Below, one piece after another: positions 54,069 to 62,659 of a stretch of DNA of 64,000 nt. The notes under the pieces are model-generated. The model saw only the letters and a program-made list of their open reading frames with translations, searched no databases and was not told the DNA's origin. The stretch comes from Mesorhizobium sp. M9A.F.Ca.ET.002.03.1.2 (GTDB taxonomy: Bacteria > Pseudomonadota > Alphaproteobacteria > Rhizobiales > Rhizobiaceae): assembly GCF_003952365.1 (NCBI RefSeq), contig NZ_CP034443.1, positions 6,007,001 through 6,071,000 on the forward strand, in the 5' to 3' direction. The position numbers and the translations under genes were made by a program. Positions within the stretch are counted from its first letter, which is position 1, and every line of letters begins with the position of its first letter.

Positions 54069-54346
54069 GGTGTGATTTCCTGCCTCTGCTGCCTCGGTAG
54101 CATGGTGTAACCAGTGCGGTAAACGACGGCTTGTCCCGCAAGCCGTCTGTCGGCATTCTTGCCGGCGATCAGTAGCGCACACGGAGATGAGATTTGCCGT
54201 CTCCAGTCGCAGCCACCGGTGGCACCTCATACAGCGCCGGCATGATCACTCTGGCGGCTCTTTTCTCGCGATGCGGTTTGTCAGCAACCAAGTATTTAAT
54301 ACATTCGTTATAAATAGCGTTGCGAATATGCGCGCAGGGGGAGAAA

Positions 54347-56236
54347 ATGTGCGGAATTGCCGGCTGGATCGGGCCGAGGATCGGGAATCCGCAAGATCGG
54401 GCCGCCAGAATGTCTCGCGCATTGCGGCACCGTGGCCCCGATGCCGAAGGCACCGAGTTCCTGGACTTGAACACCGGCGAGAACCAATTGGCATTGGTGC
54501 ATCGCCGCCTGGCGATTATTGACTTAAACGCCGATTCAAATCAGCCGATGCATATCGACAACGGCCGTCTCAGAATTGTTTTCAACGGCGAAATCTACAA
54601 CTACATCGAGTTGCGCCAGGAACTGATCGGCCTTGGTCATCATTTTCGAACGCGCTCCGATACCGAGGTGCTGCTCAGAGCTTATGATCAGTGGCACCTA
54701 TCCATGTTTGACCGATTGAGCGGCATGTTCGCTTTTGCGCTCTGGGATGCGCAGAAGCACGAATTGATCCTCGGCCGGGATCCTTTCGGCAAAAAGCCCC
54801 TTTACCTCATGCAAAGCGAAAAATTGCTGTCGTTTGCCTCGGAGATCAACGCGTTGTTGTCATCGCAGCCAAATGCGCCGCAGCTCGATTTGAACGCCGT
54901 GCACGAATATCTGCGCTGGCGTTACGTGCCCGGACCGCTCACGCTTTTCAAACAAATCCGCAAACTCAACCCCGGAAGCTATGCTGTTTGGTCGCAAGGG
55001 ACAGTGACGGAAACGCGCTACTATACGCCCCCGGATCAAGCGGATCTGACCGAGGATATTAACGGGGAAACCGCCAGTCGACAATTTCTGCAACTGCTCG
55101 ACCATTCCGTCGAGATCAGAATGCGCAGCGACGCACCCTTTGGCGCCTTTCTCTCGGGAGGGCTCGATTCGTCAGCAATCGTCGCGCTGATGACCAAGCA
55201 CAGCGACAAGCCCATTCGTACATTTTCGGTCGGTTTCAGCGAATCGGCCTATAGTGAACTCCCATTCGCCCGACGCGTCGCCGATCATTTCAAGACCAAT
55301 CATTGCGAGCTGGTCATCCAAGCAAACGACCTGATTGACCACCTGCCCAAGCTCATTCGCCATCTGGGGGCGCCTGTTTCACAAAGTTCGGACATTCCAA
55401 TCTACCTGATGTCGGAGCGGGCCTCGCAGGACGTCAAAATGGTGCTCACAGGGGAAGGGGCGGACGAGATTCTCGGCGGGTATCCCAAACATCGCGCGGA
55501 GTCGTTGGCTGGAATCTACCGGTCGCTCGTTCCAGCCTTGCTCCATAACAACCTCCTTGCCCCTTTGATACGCGCCATGCCTGGCGCATCGGCCAAATTC
55601 GATACCTTTGCCCGAAGCGCGGGTGAACGGGATTTTGCCACCCGGATGATCTCCTGGTTTGGAGCCATTACAGCGCGCAAACATGGTCGCCTTATCGGTG
55701 CGCCGACCAAATGCCGCAATGAACGCAACAACTTCCCGTTCTCCTCAAGCGCGACGGCGTCCCATCTTCGGCGCGTGCTGTTTTTCGATCAGACATCGTG
55801 GTTGCCTGACAATCTCCTGGAACGAGGCGACCGGATGATGATGGCCGGTTCAATCGAAGGAAGAATGCCGTTCCTCGATCGCGATCTGGTTGCGTTCGTC
55901 AGCACATTGCCCGATCGCTACAAGGTGGGTTGGCGGAAGGGTAAGCTGATCTTGCGCAACAGTATGGCCAACATGCTTCCCGAAGAAATTCTCAACCGCC
56001 GCAAGATCGGGTTCAAGGTGCCCGTCGCCGAATGGTTTCGCGGGTCGATGAAGAACTATGTGCACGACCATCTTTGCTCGTCTCATTCCGTCATTCGCAG
56101 CTATCTGAGCGCGAAATACCTTGATCAAATTGTCTCGGAGCACACCAAAGGCGCCGCAGACCACGAAAAGCTGATATGGGCGCTGTTGAATTTGGAGATA
56201 TTCCATCGCGAGTTCGAACTTGGAGCGCCGCAGTGA
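54347..56236 (+). CDS. Asparagine synthetase (glutamine-hydrolysing), AsnB-like amidotransferase
   Basis: 629 residues, the usual AsnB length. Met-Cys at the start makes Cys2 the glutaminase nucleophile (MCGIAGW). The class-II amidotransferase domain spans to about residue 200 and the synthetase domain has the ATP pyrophosphatase loop SGGLDSS from Ser270. ATG 54347 is fixed by the need for Cys2 and has GGGGGAG upstream. In polysaccharide clusters such enzymes are often not asparagine synthetases but amidate sugar carboxylates; with ManNAcA genes nearby this is likely. Base composition is lower in GC than the flanks. Confidence 0.88.
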   Translation: MCGIAGWIGPRIGNPQDRAARMSRALRHRGPDAEGTEFLDLNTGENQLALVHRRLAIIDLNADSNQPMHIDNGRLRIVFNGEIYNYIELRQELIGLGHHFRTRSDTEVLLRAYDQWHLSMFDRLSGMFAFALWDAQKHELILGRDPFGKKPLYLMQSEKLLSFASEINALLSSQPNAPQLDLNAVHEYLRWRYVPGPLTLFKQIRKLNPGSYAVWSQGTVTETRYYTPPDQADLTEDINGETASRQFLQLLDHSVEIRMRSDAPFGAFLSGGLDSSAIVALMTKHSDKPIRTFSVGFSESAYSELPFARRVADHFKTNHCELVIQANDLIDHLPKLIRHLGAPVSQSSDIPIYLMSERASQDVKMVLTGEGADEILGGYPKHRAESLAGIYRSLVPALLHNNLLAPLIRAMPGASAKFDTFARSAGERDFATRMISWFGAITARKHGRLIGAPTKCRNERNNFPFSSSATASHLRRVLFFDQTSWLPDNLLERGDRMMMAGSIEGRMPFLDRDLVAFVSTLPDRYKVGWRKGKLILRNSMANMLPEEILNRRKIGFKVPVAEWFRGSMKNYVHDHLCSSHSVIRSYLSAKYLDQIVSEHTKGAADHEKLIWALLNLEIFHREFELGAPQ

Positions 56237-56347
56237 CGCCAATGGGATCGATGCCGCGCTCCACCCGCGGTTGCTCGTCATAGGCTCGCCTGCGGCACTC
56301 AAGCGACGGCGCGCAAGCTCAGCATCCACGTTCTCACTGGGACAGCG

Positions 56348-57466
56348 TCAGCGCTTGACCGATTGAGCCCCCGACGCGACCGACCTCCAGACCTCGCAAA
56401 TCGCGCCGACAAACGGTGCGAGCTCAAGCCGTTCCCGATGCACTGCCATCGCGGCAGCACCAAGCCTGGTCCTCAGTGTCGGATCTTCAACCACCCGTGT
56501 CAGCGCCTCGGTCAACGCCGCAACATCGCCGGGCGGTACCAGCAACCCTGATTGCTCGTTGATGATGATATCCTCCACGGCGCCGACAGGCGTCGTCACA
56601 ACCGCGAGACCAGCGGCCATGCCTTCGATGACCGAGACGGGCAGGTTTTCCGCAAAGGAGGGCAGCACCAGAATGTCCGCCGAAGCGATCAGCGATGCGA
56701 CCTCGTCCGGCCCGACCCAGCCGGGAAGGGTAACGCGCCCGGCGAGGCCCAGTTCGGCCGTTCTCATCCGTGCCGCCTCGACTTCGCCATCGCCGGCGAT
56801 CGTGGCGCGCCAATTCTTGATCGGCTTCATGCGGTGCAGCGCATCCAGCAATTGCGGTACGCCCTTGCGGTCGCCTATGCGGCCAAGGAACAGGATATGC
56901 ACATGGTCGCCGCCACCGACATGCGCCAGGGAGGGGACCGCCGTGGCGTTAGGAACGATGACAATATTGCCGGCTCCCCCCGGTGCCCTGCTGGCGACGA
57001 AGTCGCGCCAAAGCCCGCCCAAGACGATTACCCGATCGGCATGCTCGAACAGGGCTTTGATACGGCGGCTCATGAAACTACGATCGTCTTTCCAGAATGT
57101 CTGATACTGCGCCCCGTGCAAATGCAGGACATAGGGTATCGACAGCAGCCGGGCGCAGGCGGCGATCACCATCTTGCGATAGGTACTGCCGGAAACCGAT
57201 ATATTGATGTGAATGACATCAGCGCGTCTCGCCAAACGCGCCGCAAGCATCCGCAAGCAAAAGTCAAACATGTAGAACATCGAAAGCCCGACATGCCCTG
57301 GGCCGCGGCTGGCGAGGAAGCGTACATCGATGTCGGCGATCTCTTGCCGTTCGAACTCCTGCTTCAACGCCCCCATGATGCGGTCGATGCCTCCCTGCCC
57401 CGAAACACCCGAGGGCGTCGCGACAAGGACGTGCACTTTTCGATTGTGGGCCAGACGCTGCAACAT
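56348..57466 (-). CDS. GT4 family glycosyltransferase
   Basis: About 372 residues with a GT-B fold. The N-terminal VLVATPSGVSGQGGIDRIM glycine loop and the C-terminal donor site FLGRIGDRKGVPQLLDAL and SFAENLPVSVIEGMAAGLAVVTTPVGAVEDII, with the E-x7-E pattern, identify GT4. It transfers a sugar during polysaccharide synthesis in the cytoplasm. ATG 57466 is chosen as it precedes a short leader to the Rossmann strand; one at 57502 would add 12 residues. Convergent with asnB and divergent from the flippase. Confidence 0.9.
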   Translation of the reverse strand: MLQRLAHNRKVHVLVATPSGVSGQGGIDRIMGALKQEFERQEIADIDVRFLASRGPGHVGLSMFYMFDFCLRMLAARLARRADVIHINISVSGSTYRKMVIAACARLLSIPYVLHLHGAQYQTFWKDDRSFMSRRIKALFEHADRVIVLGGLWRDFVASRAPGGAGNIVIVPNATAVPSLAHVGGGDHVHILFLGRIGDRKGVPQLLDALHRMKPIKNWRATIAGDGEVEAARMRTAELGLAGRVTLPGWVGPDEVASLIASADILVLPSFAENLPVSVIEGMAAGLAVVTTPVGAVEDIIINEQSGLLVPPGDVAALTEALTRVVEDPTLRTRLGAAAMAVHRERLELAPFVGAICEVWRSVASGAQSVKR

Positions 57467-57619
57467 GATTCCTTTTTCGGAACGACAAAGCAAAGGTTTC
57501 AAATAAGGTTTACGACGAATCCGTTAGTTCAAACTGAATCTGTTCACCCTTTGCCGTCATCGCGCTGGATTTTCCGCCGGTCGACGGTTAATCGAAGGTG
57601 AATTTTCCGGGGACTACCC

Positions 57620-59059
57620 TTGCTGCTCCGCTCCACGCTCATCTATGCCCCGGCGATCCTGCTGACGCGAATCTCCGCGCTGCTCCTGCTGGTGATCGTG
57701 ACGCGGTTGATCGACCAGACCGAGTATGGCCTGCTGACCCTGGTGGTGACCGTCGGCGAAATGACCGACATTGCCGTCACCAACTGGCTGCGCATCGCCT
57801 TGCTCAGGCTTGGCGGCAAAGGCGATATCAGCCGCGGCAGCCTGATACTGGCCGGACAAGTGTTGCTTGCCAGCACGGCGCTGGCGCTGATTGTATCCGT
57901 GGTCGCCTCGGCAGTGATCGTGCCGGAGCGCTGGGGCGAGTTCGCGATCGCCGTCTGCGGCTACCTGATCGCCGGTTCCATCGGCCGCTTCGCGTTGACG
58001 GTGCTGCAGATGCAGCAGCGTCATTCGGTCTATTCGATGCTCGAGTTCCTGCGCGCCCTGCTGCAGCTCGCGCTGCCGATCGGCGCCATCGTCCTGTTCC
58101 AGGATTCCTTTCTGACGGTATCGCTCGGCTCGAGCCTCGGCGTGCTGATCGCAGGCGCCGTGGCGGGCGTCATGGCATCCCGGCGCGTCGTTGCCGGTCC
58201 GCCACGCTTCACCCAGAAGGAGTTCTTTGTCCTTGGCGTGCCCCTGGTCATCATGGCGCTGGTAGGCTTCGGCCTGCACAGCGCGGAGCGTGTGTTCCTT
58301 AAAATCTACTACGATGCCGGTGCCGTGGCGATCTTCGCCGCGGCCTATGCGCTGGCCCGCCAGCCGATCGATATGGTCGCCAATTCCATCAACATGGGCG
58401 CCTTTCCCGAAGTGGTCAGCCGGTTCGACGACGAGGGACCTGCGGCATCGGGCCGGTTGCTGTCGCAATTGATGGCCTTGATGATCCGCCTTTGCCTGCC
58501 GGTTGCGGCGATGCTGGTCGCACTCAGCAGCGATATCACTCAGTTCCTGCTGCCCTCGCAATATCACGGCCGCTTCGGCCTGCTCTTTCCGATCATCGCC
58601 TTCAGCGTGCTGTGTGCAAACCTCGCGAGCTTCGTCTATGGCACCGTGGTGCACGCGCACAAGCGGCCGTGGCTGCTGATCATCGCCAATTCCTTCGGCT
58701 CGGTGGCGACAATCGCATTGTCGGTGCTGTTGATCCCGCCGATGGCGGAGGTCGGCGCCGCTTTGGCGCTGGCGGGCGGATCGCTGGCGGGCCTGGTAGC
58801 CTGTGTCATCATCAGCGAGCGGCTCACACCTGTGCCGGTGCCATGGCGCGACATCGGCGTTTCGATCGTCATCTCGCTCGGCACGGGGCTGGCCGCCAGC
58901 CTTGCCAGCGCTACATTCGGCGATGTGCCGGCCATCTTCTCGCTCGTCGCGGGCGGCACCGCTGGCGCAGCGGTTTTCTTCGGACTGACCTGGCTGTTCT
59001 ACCCTGCCGCCGCGATGCAATTCGTAGCCAAGCTGAGGGCGCGGCTACGGATCGCATAG
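57620..59059 (+). CDS. Polysaccharide flippase, Wzx/MOP-like
   Basis: 479 residues with about 12-14 membrane helices, and MOP-superfamily layout as in O-antigen and exopolysaccharide flippases. It moves lipid-linked sugar units across the inner membrane. The start is TTG with GGGGA upstream (57610-57614); a later ATG would lose the first helix. It is divergent from the GT4 gene and convergent with the wecG-like gene, in the middle of the polysaccharide cluster. Confidence 0.85.
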   Translation: MLLRSTLIYAPAILLTRISALLLLVIVTRLIDQTEYGLLTLVVTVGEMTDIAVTNWLRIALLRLGGKGDISRGSLILAGQVLLASTALALIVSVVASAVIVPERWGEFAIAVCGYLIAGSIGRFALTVLQMQQRHSVYSMLEFLRALLQLALPIGAIVLFQDSFLTVSLGSSLGVLIAGAVAGVMASRRVVAGPPRFTQKEFFVLGVPLVIMALVGFGLHSAERVFLKIYYDAGAVAIFAAAYALARQPIDMVANSINMGAFPEVVSRFDDEGPAASGRLLSQLMALMIRLCLPVAAMLVALSSDITQFLLPSQYHGRFGLLFPIIAFSVLCANLASFVYGTVVHAHKRPWLLIIANSFGSVATIALSVLLIPPMAEVGAALALAGGSLAGLVACVIISERLTPVPVPWRDIGVSIVISLGTGLAASLASATFGDVPAIFSLVAGGTAGAAVFFGLTWLFYPAAAMQFVAKLRARLRIA

Positions 59060-59170
59060 ACCCGCGATGGCATCTTGAGTTTGCCGTGTTGTAGTCCTGG
59101 AAAGCGGTTCCGACTTCAGCCTGATGCCGCAGCCCAGGGCCGGCGCCCTGTTTGTTGGGGTAGCCGCTGC

Positions 59171-59974
59171 TTATAGATCGACCTTTCGGCGCCCCCGACG
59201 GTCCCAGAACTCCCGGCACAGCAGCGCTGCATAAGCAGTGTTGGTATCATAGTAGCGGCGCCACAAGCGTCGCGGCTCCTGTGCCACGCGAAACAACCAC
59301 TCCAGCCCGGCCGCCTGAACCAGTTTCGGCGCCCGCGCAACCTTGCCGCCATAGACATCGAAACTGCCGCCCACGCCCATGACGAAACTCGGAGCGAGAT
59401 CGTTACGATAGCGCTTGAGAAAGCGCTCCTTGCGCGGCGTCGGCATCGCCACCAACAGGCAGTCGGCACCCGAGGCGTTGATCGCCTCGACTATACCGGC
59501 CTCGTCTTCCGGCTTGAAGTAGCCATTGCGCATGCCGGCGATCACCAGGCTTGGATGATCCTTGGCAAGTCGCCCTTTCACCGCATCGAGAACGTGCTGT
59601 TCGGCACCCAGGAGGAAGGGGCTGTAGCCGCGCGTTGCGCACAGGCTCAGCAGATTGATCATGATATCGACACCAGCCACCCGCTCCGGCAGCGCGACGC
59701 CGCAAAGACGCGCCCCCCAAAGCACACCTTTGCCGTCGACGTTGATCACATCCGCCGTCGCAACATCCTCGCGCAGCTCGGTATTGTTGCGCATGTTCAC
59801 CAGCTTGGCGACATTCACGACCACATGATGCAGCGGCCGCCGCAGCGTCATCGCCTCATCGGCGATGGCCAGCGTCTCGGCCATGGTCAGCGCATGGATC
59901 GGCGCGCCAAGGAACTCCCGGCGGCGTGACGCCAACAGGCGATGCTGTGCCCATGCGGAGTCGTGCGCGTTCAT
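59171..59974 (-). CDS. WecG/TagA/CpsF family glycosyltransferase (GT26)
   Basis: 267 residues. Family motifs are LGAPIHALTMAETLAIADEA near residue 22, VVVNVAKLVNMRN near 50, DVINVDGKGVLWGARL near 75 and VAMPTPRKERFLKRYR near 174, then VGGSFDVYGGKVARAPKLVQ. WecG-type enzymes transfer ManNAcA to a lipid-linked GlcNAc. It overlaps the wecC-like stop by 4 bp and follows the genes for UDP-ManNAcA, which supports that donor. Confidence 0.87.
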   Translation of the reverse strand: MNAHDSAWAQHRLLASRRREFLGAPIHALTMAETLAIADEAMTLRRPLHHVVVNVAKLVNMRNNTELREDVATADVINVDGKGVLWGARLCGVALPERVAGVDIMINLLSLCATRGYSPFLLGAEQHVLDAVKGRLAKDHPSLVIAGMRNGYFKPEDEAGIVEAINASGADCLLVAMPTPRKERFLKRYRNDLAPSFVMGVGGSFDVYGGKVARAPKLVQAAGLEWLFRVAQEPRRLWRRYYDTNTAYAALLCREFWDRRGRRKVDL

Positions 59975-61311
59975 GCAGCCTCCTCTCGGCTTGCAGGGAG
60001 TGCCAAGTGTTCGACCCCTGATTTCTTCTTCCCCTCGATGCGGGCGTCGGGCTTGCGTGCCTTGCGCCAGGTCCACAAGCCCCTGGTGTCGACGAGCTTT
60101 TTATCCTTGAGCGCCTCGGGGTCGACGAAATTGAACTGCCGATGATCGACCAGAAGAACGACGATGTCGCATTTGTCGATGGCGGAAAGTGCATCGGTGA
60201 AGACAATGCCCTTGCCCTCGAGCTCTTGCGGCAGTGCATGTGTGTTGGGTTCAGCCGCAATGATCTTCAGGTTGGGGATATCGGACAAGAGCTTCACCAC
60301 CTCGACAGCCGGGCTCTCGCGCATATCGTCGATATTGGGTTTGAAGCTGAGGCCAAGACAGGCGATCGTCTGCTTGCGGGAAGGGTCGAGCAAGGCCTGG
60401 ATGTCCCTGACCACCGACAGGGGACGCTCGGAATTGATCCGGCGTGCCGAAGCCATCAGCCGCGTGCTGTTAGGCGCGGCGTCGATGATAAAGTACGGAT
60501 CGACCGCAATGCAGTGGCCGCCGACGCCCGGGCTCGGCTGGAGGATGTTCACGCGGGGATGCCGGTTGGCGAGATCGATCACCTCCCAGACGTTGAGCGA
60601 CAGATCCTGGCACACTGCCGCAAGCTCGTTGGCGAAGGCGATATTGACGTCGCGAAACGCGTTCTCGGTCAGCTTCACCAGTTCAGCGCTTTCGGCCTGA
60701 GTCATGAACAGGTCGCCGGTAACGAAGGTTGAATAGAGTGCCGCGGTCCGTTCCGACGACTTGCGCGACAGTCCGCCGATCGAGCGGTCGTTGTTGATCA
60801 GCTCGGTCAGGACCTTTCCCGGCAACACGCGCTCGGGCGAATAGGCGACAAGCACGTCGGCCTCTTCGCCATGCGTGACGGGAAATTTGAGATCGGGCCG
60901 CAGCTTGGCAAGCAGTCCCGTCATGATGCGCGTCGTGCCGACTGGCGACGTCGATTCCAGCACCACAAGGTCTCCCTGCTTCAGCACGGAAGCGATGCTT
61001 CGTGCCGCCGCGAGCACGTAGCTCACATCCGGCTTGTGGTCCTCGGTCATCGGGGTCGGCACGGCGATGACATAGGCATCCGCCGGCTGCGGCGTGCTGA
61101 ACGCCTTTAGCTTGCCGTTGGCTACAACCTTCTGGATCAAACCATCGAGGTCCGGCTCGACGATGTGGATCTCGCCGCGATTGACCTTCTCGACCACAGT
61201 AGCGTTGACGTCGACGCCGATGACGTCGAGCCCGCGGCTGGCGAAAATGGCACAGGTCGGCAGGCCGATATAGCCCATGCCGATAACGGAAACAGTCGTG
61301 ATCTCAGCCAT
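59971..61311 (-). CDS. wecC: UDP-N-acetyl-D-mannosamine dehydrogenase (WecC type)
   Basis: 446 residues, the usual length for UDP-sugar 6-dehydrogenases. The Rossmann NAD motif GMGYIGLPTCAIF is near residue 10, LESTSPVGTTR near 115, and the catalytic Cys267 lies in GVGGHCIAVDP. The C-terminal substrate-binding domain is present. It oxidises UDP-ManNAc to UDP-ManNAcA with two NAD. ATG 61311 overlaps the wecB-like stop by 8 bp, so both are made together. Confidence 0.92.
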   Translation of the reverse strand: MAEITTVSVIGMGYIGLPTCAIFASRGLDVIGVDVNATVVEKVNRGEIHIVEPDLDGLIQKVVANGKLKAFSTPQPADAYVIAVPTPMTEDHKPDVSYVLAAARSIASVLKQGDLVVLESTSPVGTTRIMTGLLAKLRPDLKFPVTHGEEADVLVAYSPERVLPGKVLTELINNDRSIGGLSRKSSERTAALYSTFVTGDLFMTQAESAELVKLTENAFRDVNIAFANELAAVCQDLSLNVWEVIDLANRHPRVNILQPSPGVGGHCIAVDPYFIIDAAPNSTRLMASARRINSERPLSVVRDIQALLDPSRKQTIACLGLSFKPNIDDMRESPAVEVVKLLSDIPNLKIIAAEPNTHALPQELEGKGIVFTDALSAIDKCDIVVLLVDHRQFNFVDPEALKDKKLVDTRGLWTWRKARKPDARIEGKKKSGVEHLALPASREEAA

Positions 61312-62458
61312 GATGCAGCAGTTCCTCAACGATCCGGTTACCGGCCCGGCCATCACCATATGGGTTGTGTCGTTCCGCCATGCCGCGATAGGCAGCCTGG
61401 TCATCGAGCAGGCTGTTGGCATTGGACAGGATTTTTTCGATGTCGGTGCCGACGAGACGGGCGGTACCCGCCGCGACCCCCTCGGGCCGCTCGGTATTCT
61501 CGCGCATCACCAGTACCGGCTTGCCGAGCGAAGGCGCTTCTTCCTGCACGCCGCCGCTGTCGGTCAGCACCAGATAGCTCTGCTTCTGCAGGAACAGGAA
61601 GGGCAGATAGTCCTGCGGGTCGACCAGATGGATGTTGGGCACGCCCCCTAGTTCTTCGTTGACCACCGAACGCACATTGGGGTTGGGATGGACGGGATAG
61701 ACGATCTGCACGTCCCCGCGCGCCGCCAGTCTCTTCAGCGCCGCACAGATACGGTGGATGCCGCCGTCGAAGTTCTCACGGCGATGACCGGTGACGAGGA
61801 TCATTTTCTTGACGGGGTCGAGAAAGGGGAAATGGGCCGCGAGCTTCGCGTTCATCAACTTGTCGGCGTCGATCGCGCCGGAAAAATGCAGCAGCGTGTC
61901 GATCACCGTATTGCCGGTCACGAAGATGGTGTTCGCGGCCTTTCCTTCGGCGATGAGATTGTCGCGCGCCTGGGTGGTCGGCGCGAAGTGCCAGGTAGCG
62001 ATGTCGCCGGCAATCTTGCGGTTCAGCTCCTCTGGAAAGGGAGAGTTGATATCGTGGCTGCGCAATCCTGCCTCGATATGGGCGACAGGAATGCGCTTGT
62101 AGAAGGCAGCCAGAGCCGCGGTCATCGCCGTGGTCGTGTCGCCTTGCACGAGGACGATATCGGGCTTTGCCTTCTCCAGCACTTCGGCCATGCCCAGGAG
62201 CACGCGCGAGGTCACGTCGAACAACGTCTGGCCGGGCTGCATGACGTTGAGGTCATGATGCACCGGCAGGCCCGTCAGTTCGATAACCTGATCGACCATT
62301 TCGCGATGCTGGCCGGTAATGCATGTCTCGGTAACGAACCCCGGATGGGCAAGCGCGGCACGCACCACCGGAAAGCATTTGAGCGCCTCCGGCCTCGTAC
62401 CGAACACGATCAGCAATTTCTGCCTGAACGGCAGTTTAGGACGTGAAAGGACGTTCAT
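61304..62458 (-). CDS. wecB: UDP-N-acetylglucosamine 2-epimerase (non-hydrolysing)
   Basis: 384 residues, the usual WecB/MnaA length. Family motifs include FGTRPEALKCFPVVRA near residue 20, VQGDTTTAMTAALAAFYKRIPVAHIEAGLRS near 104, VTGNTVIDTLLH, TGHRRENF, and TDSGGVQEEAPSLGKPVLVMR near 296. It converts UDP-GlcNAc to UDP-ManNAc, the substrate of the overlapping WecC-like enzyme. Divergent from the gene at the right window edge. Confidence 0.95.
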   Translation of the reverse strand: MNVLSRPKLPFRQKLLIVFGTRPEALKCFPVVRAALAHPGFVTETCITGQHREMVDQVIELTGLPVHHDLNVMQPGQTLFDVTSRVLLGMAEVLEKAKPDIVLVQGDTTTAMTAALAAFYKRIPVAHIEAGLRSHDINSPFPEELNRKIAGDIATWHFAPTTQARDNLIAEGKAANTIFVTGNTVIDTLLHFSGAIDADKLMNAKLAAHFPFLDPVKKMILVTGHRRENFDGGIHRICAALKRLAARGDVQIVYPVHPNPNVRSVVNEELGGVPNIHLVDPQDYLPFLFLQKQSYLVLTDSGGVQEEAPSLGKPVLVMRENTERPEGVAAGTARLVGTDIEKILSNANSLLDDQAAYRGMAERHNPYGDGRAGNRIVEELLHHG

Positions 62459-62659
62459 TGCTGATCCTGGTCGCCAGAAGGCGTCGCGACCTGCTGATTA
62501 TTCGCCACAAGAGCTATAATAGCGGCAGAAGCCGCCTTCGAGACCTTAAATCTTAATATATGATTAACAGACAAGCCCGCGCTCTCCCCGGGTAACTCTT
62601 ATGAAAGACTAAACCGATAGGTATCCTGGCAGAGTAGTCTTGAAAAAGAATATATTCGA
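62459..62659. promoter_or_regulatory. Divergent promoter region, AT-rich
   Basis: A 201-nt gap between wecB and the window-edge gene. The part at 62545-62575 and 62640-62670 is AT-rich relative to the flanks and likely holds both promoters. No specific box is certain. Confidence 0.45.
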
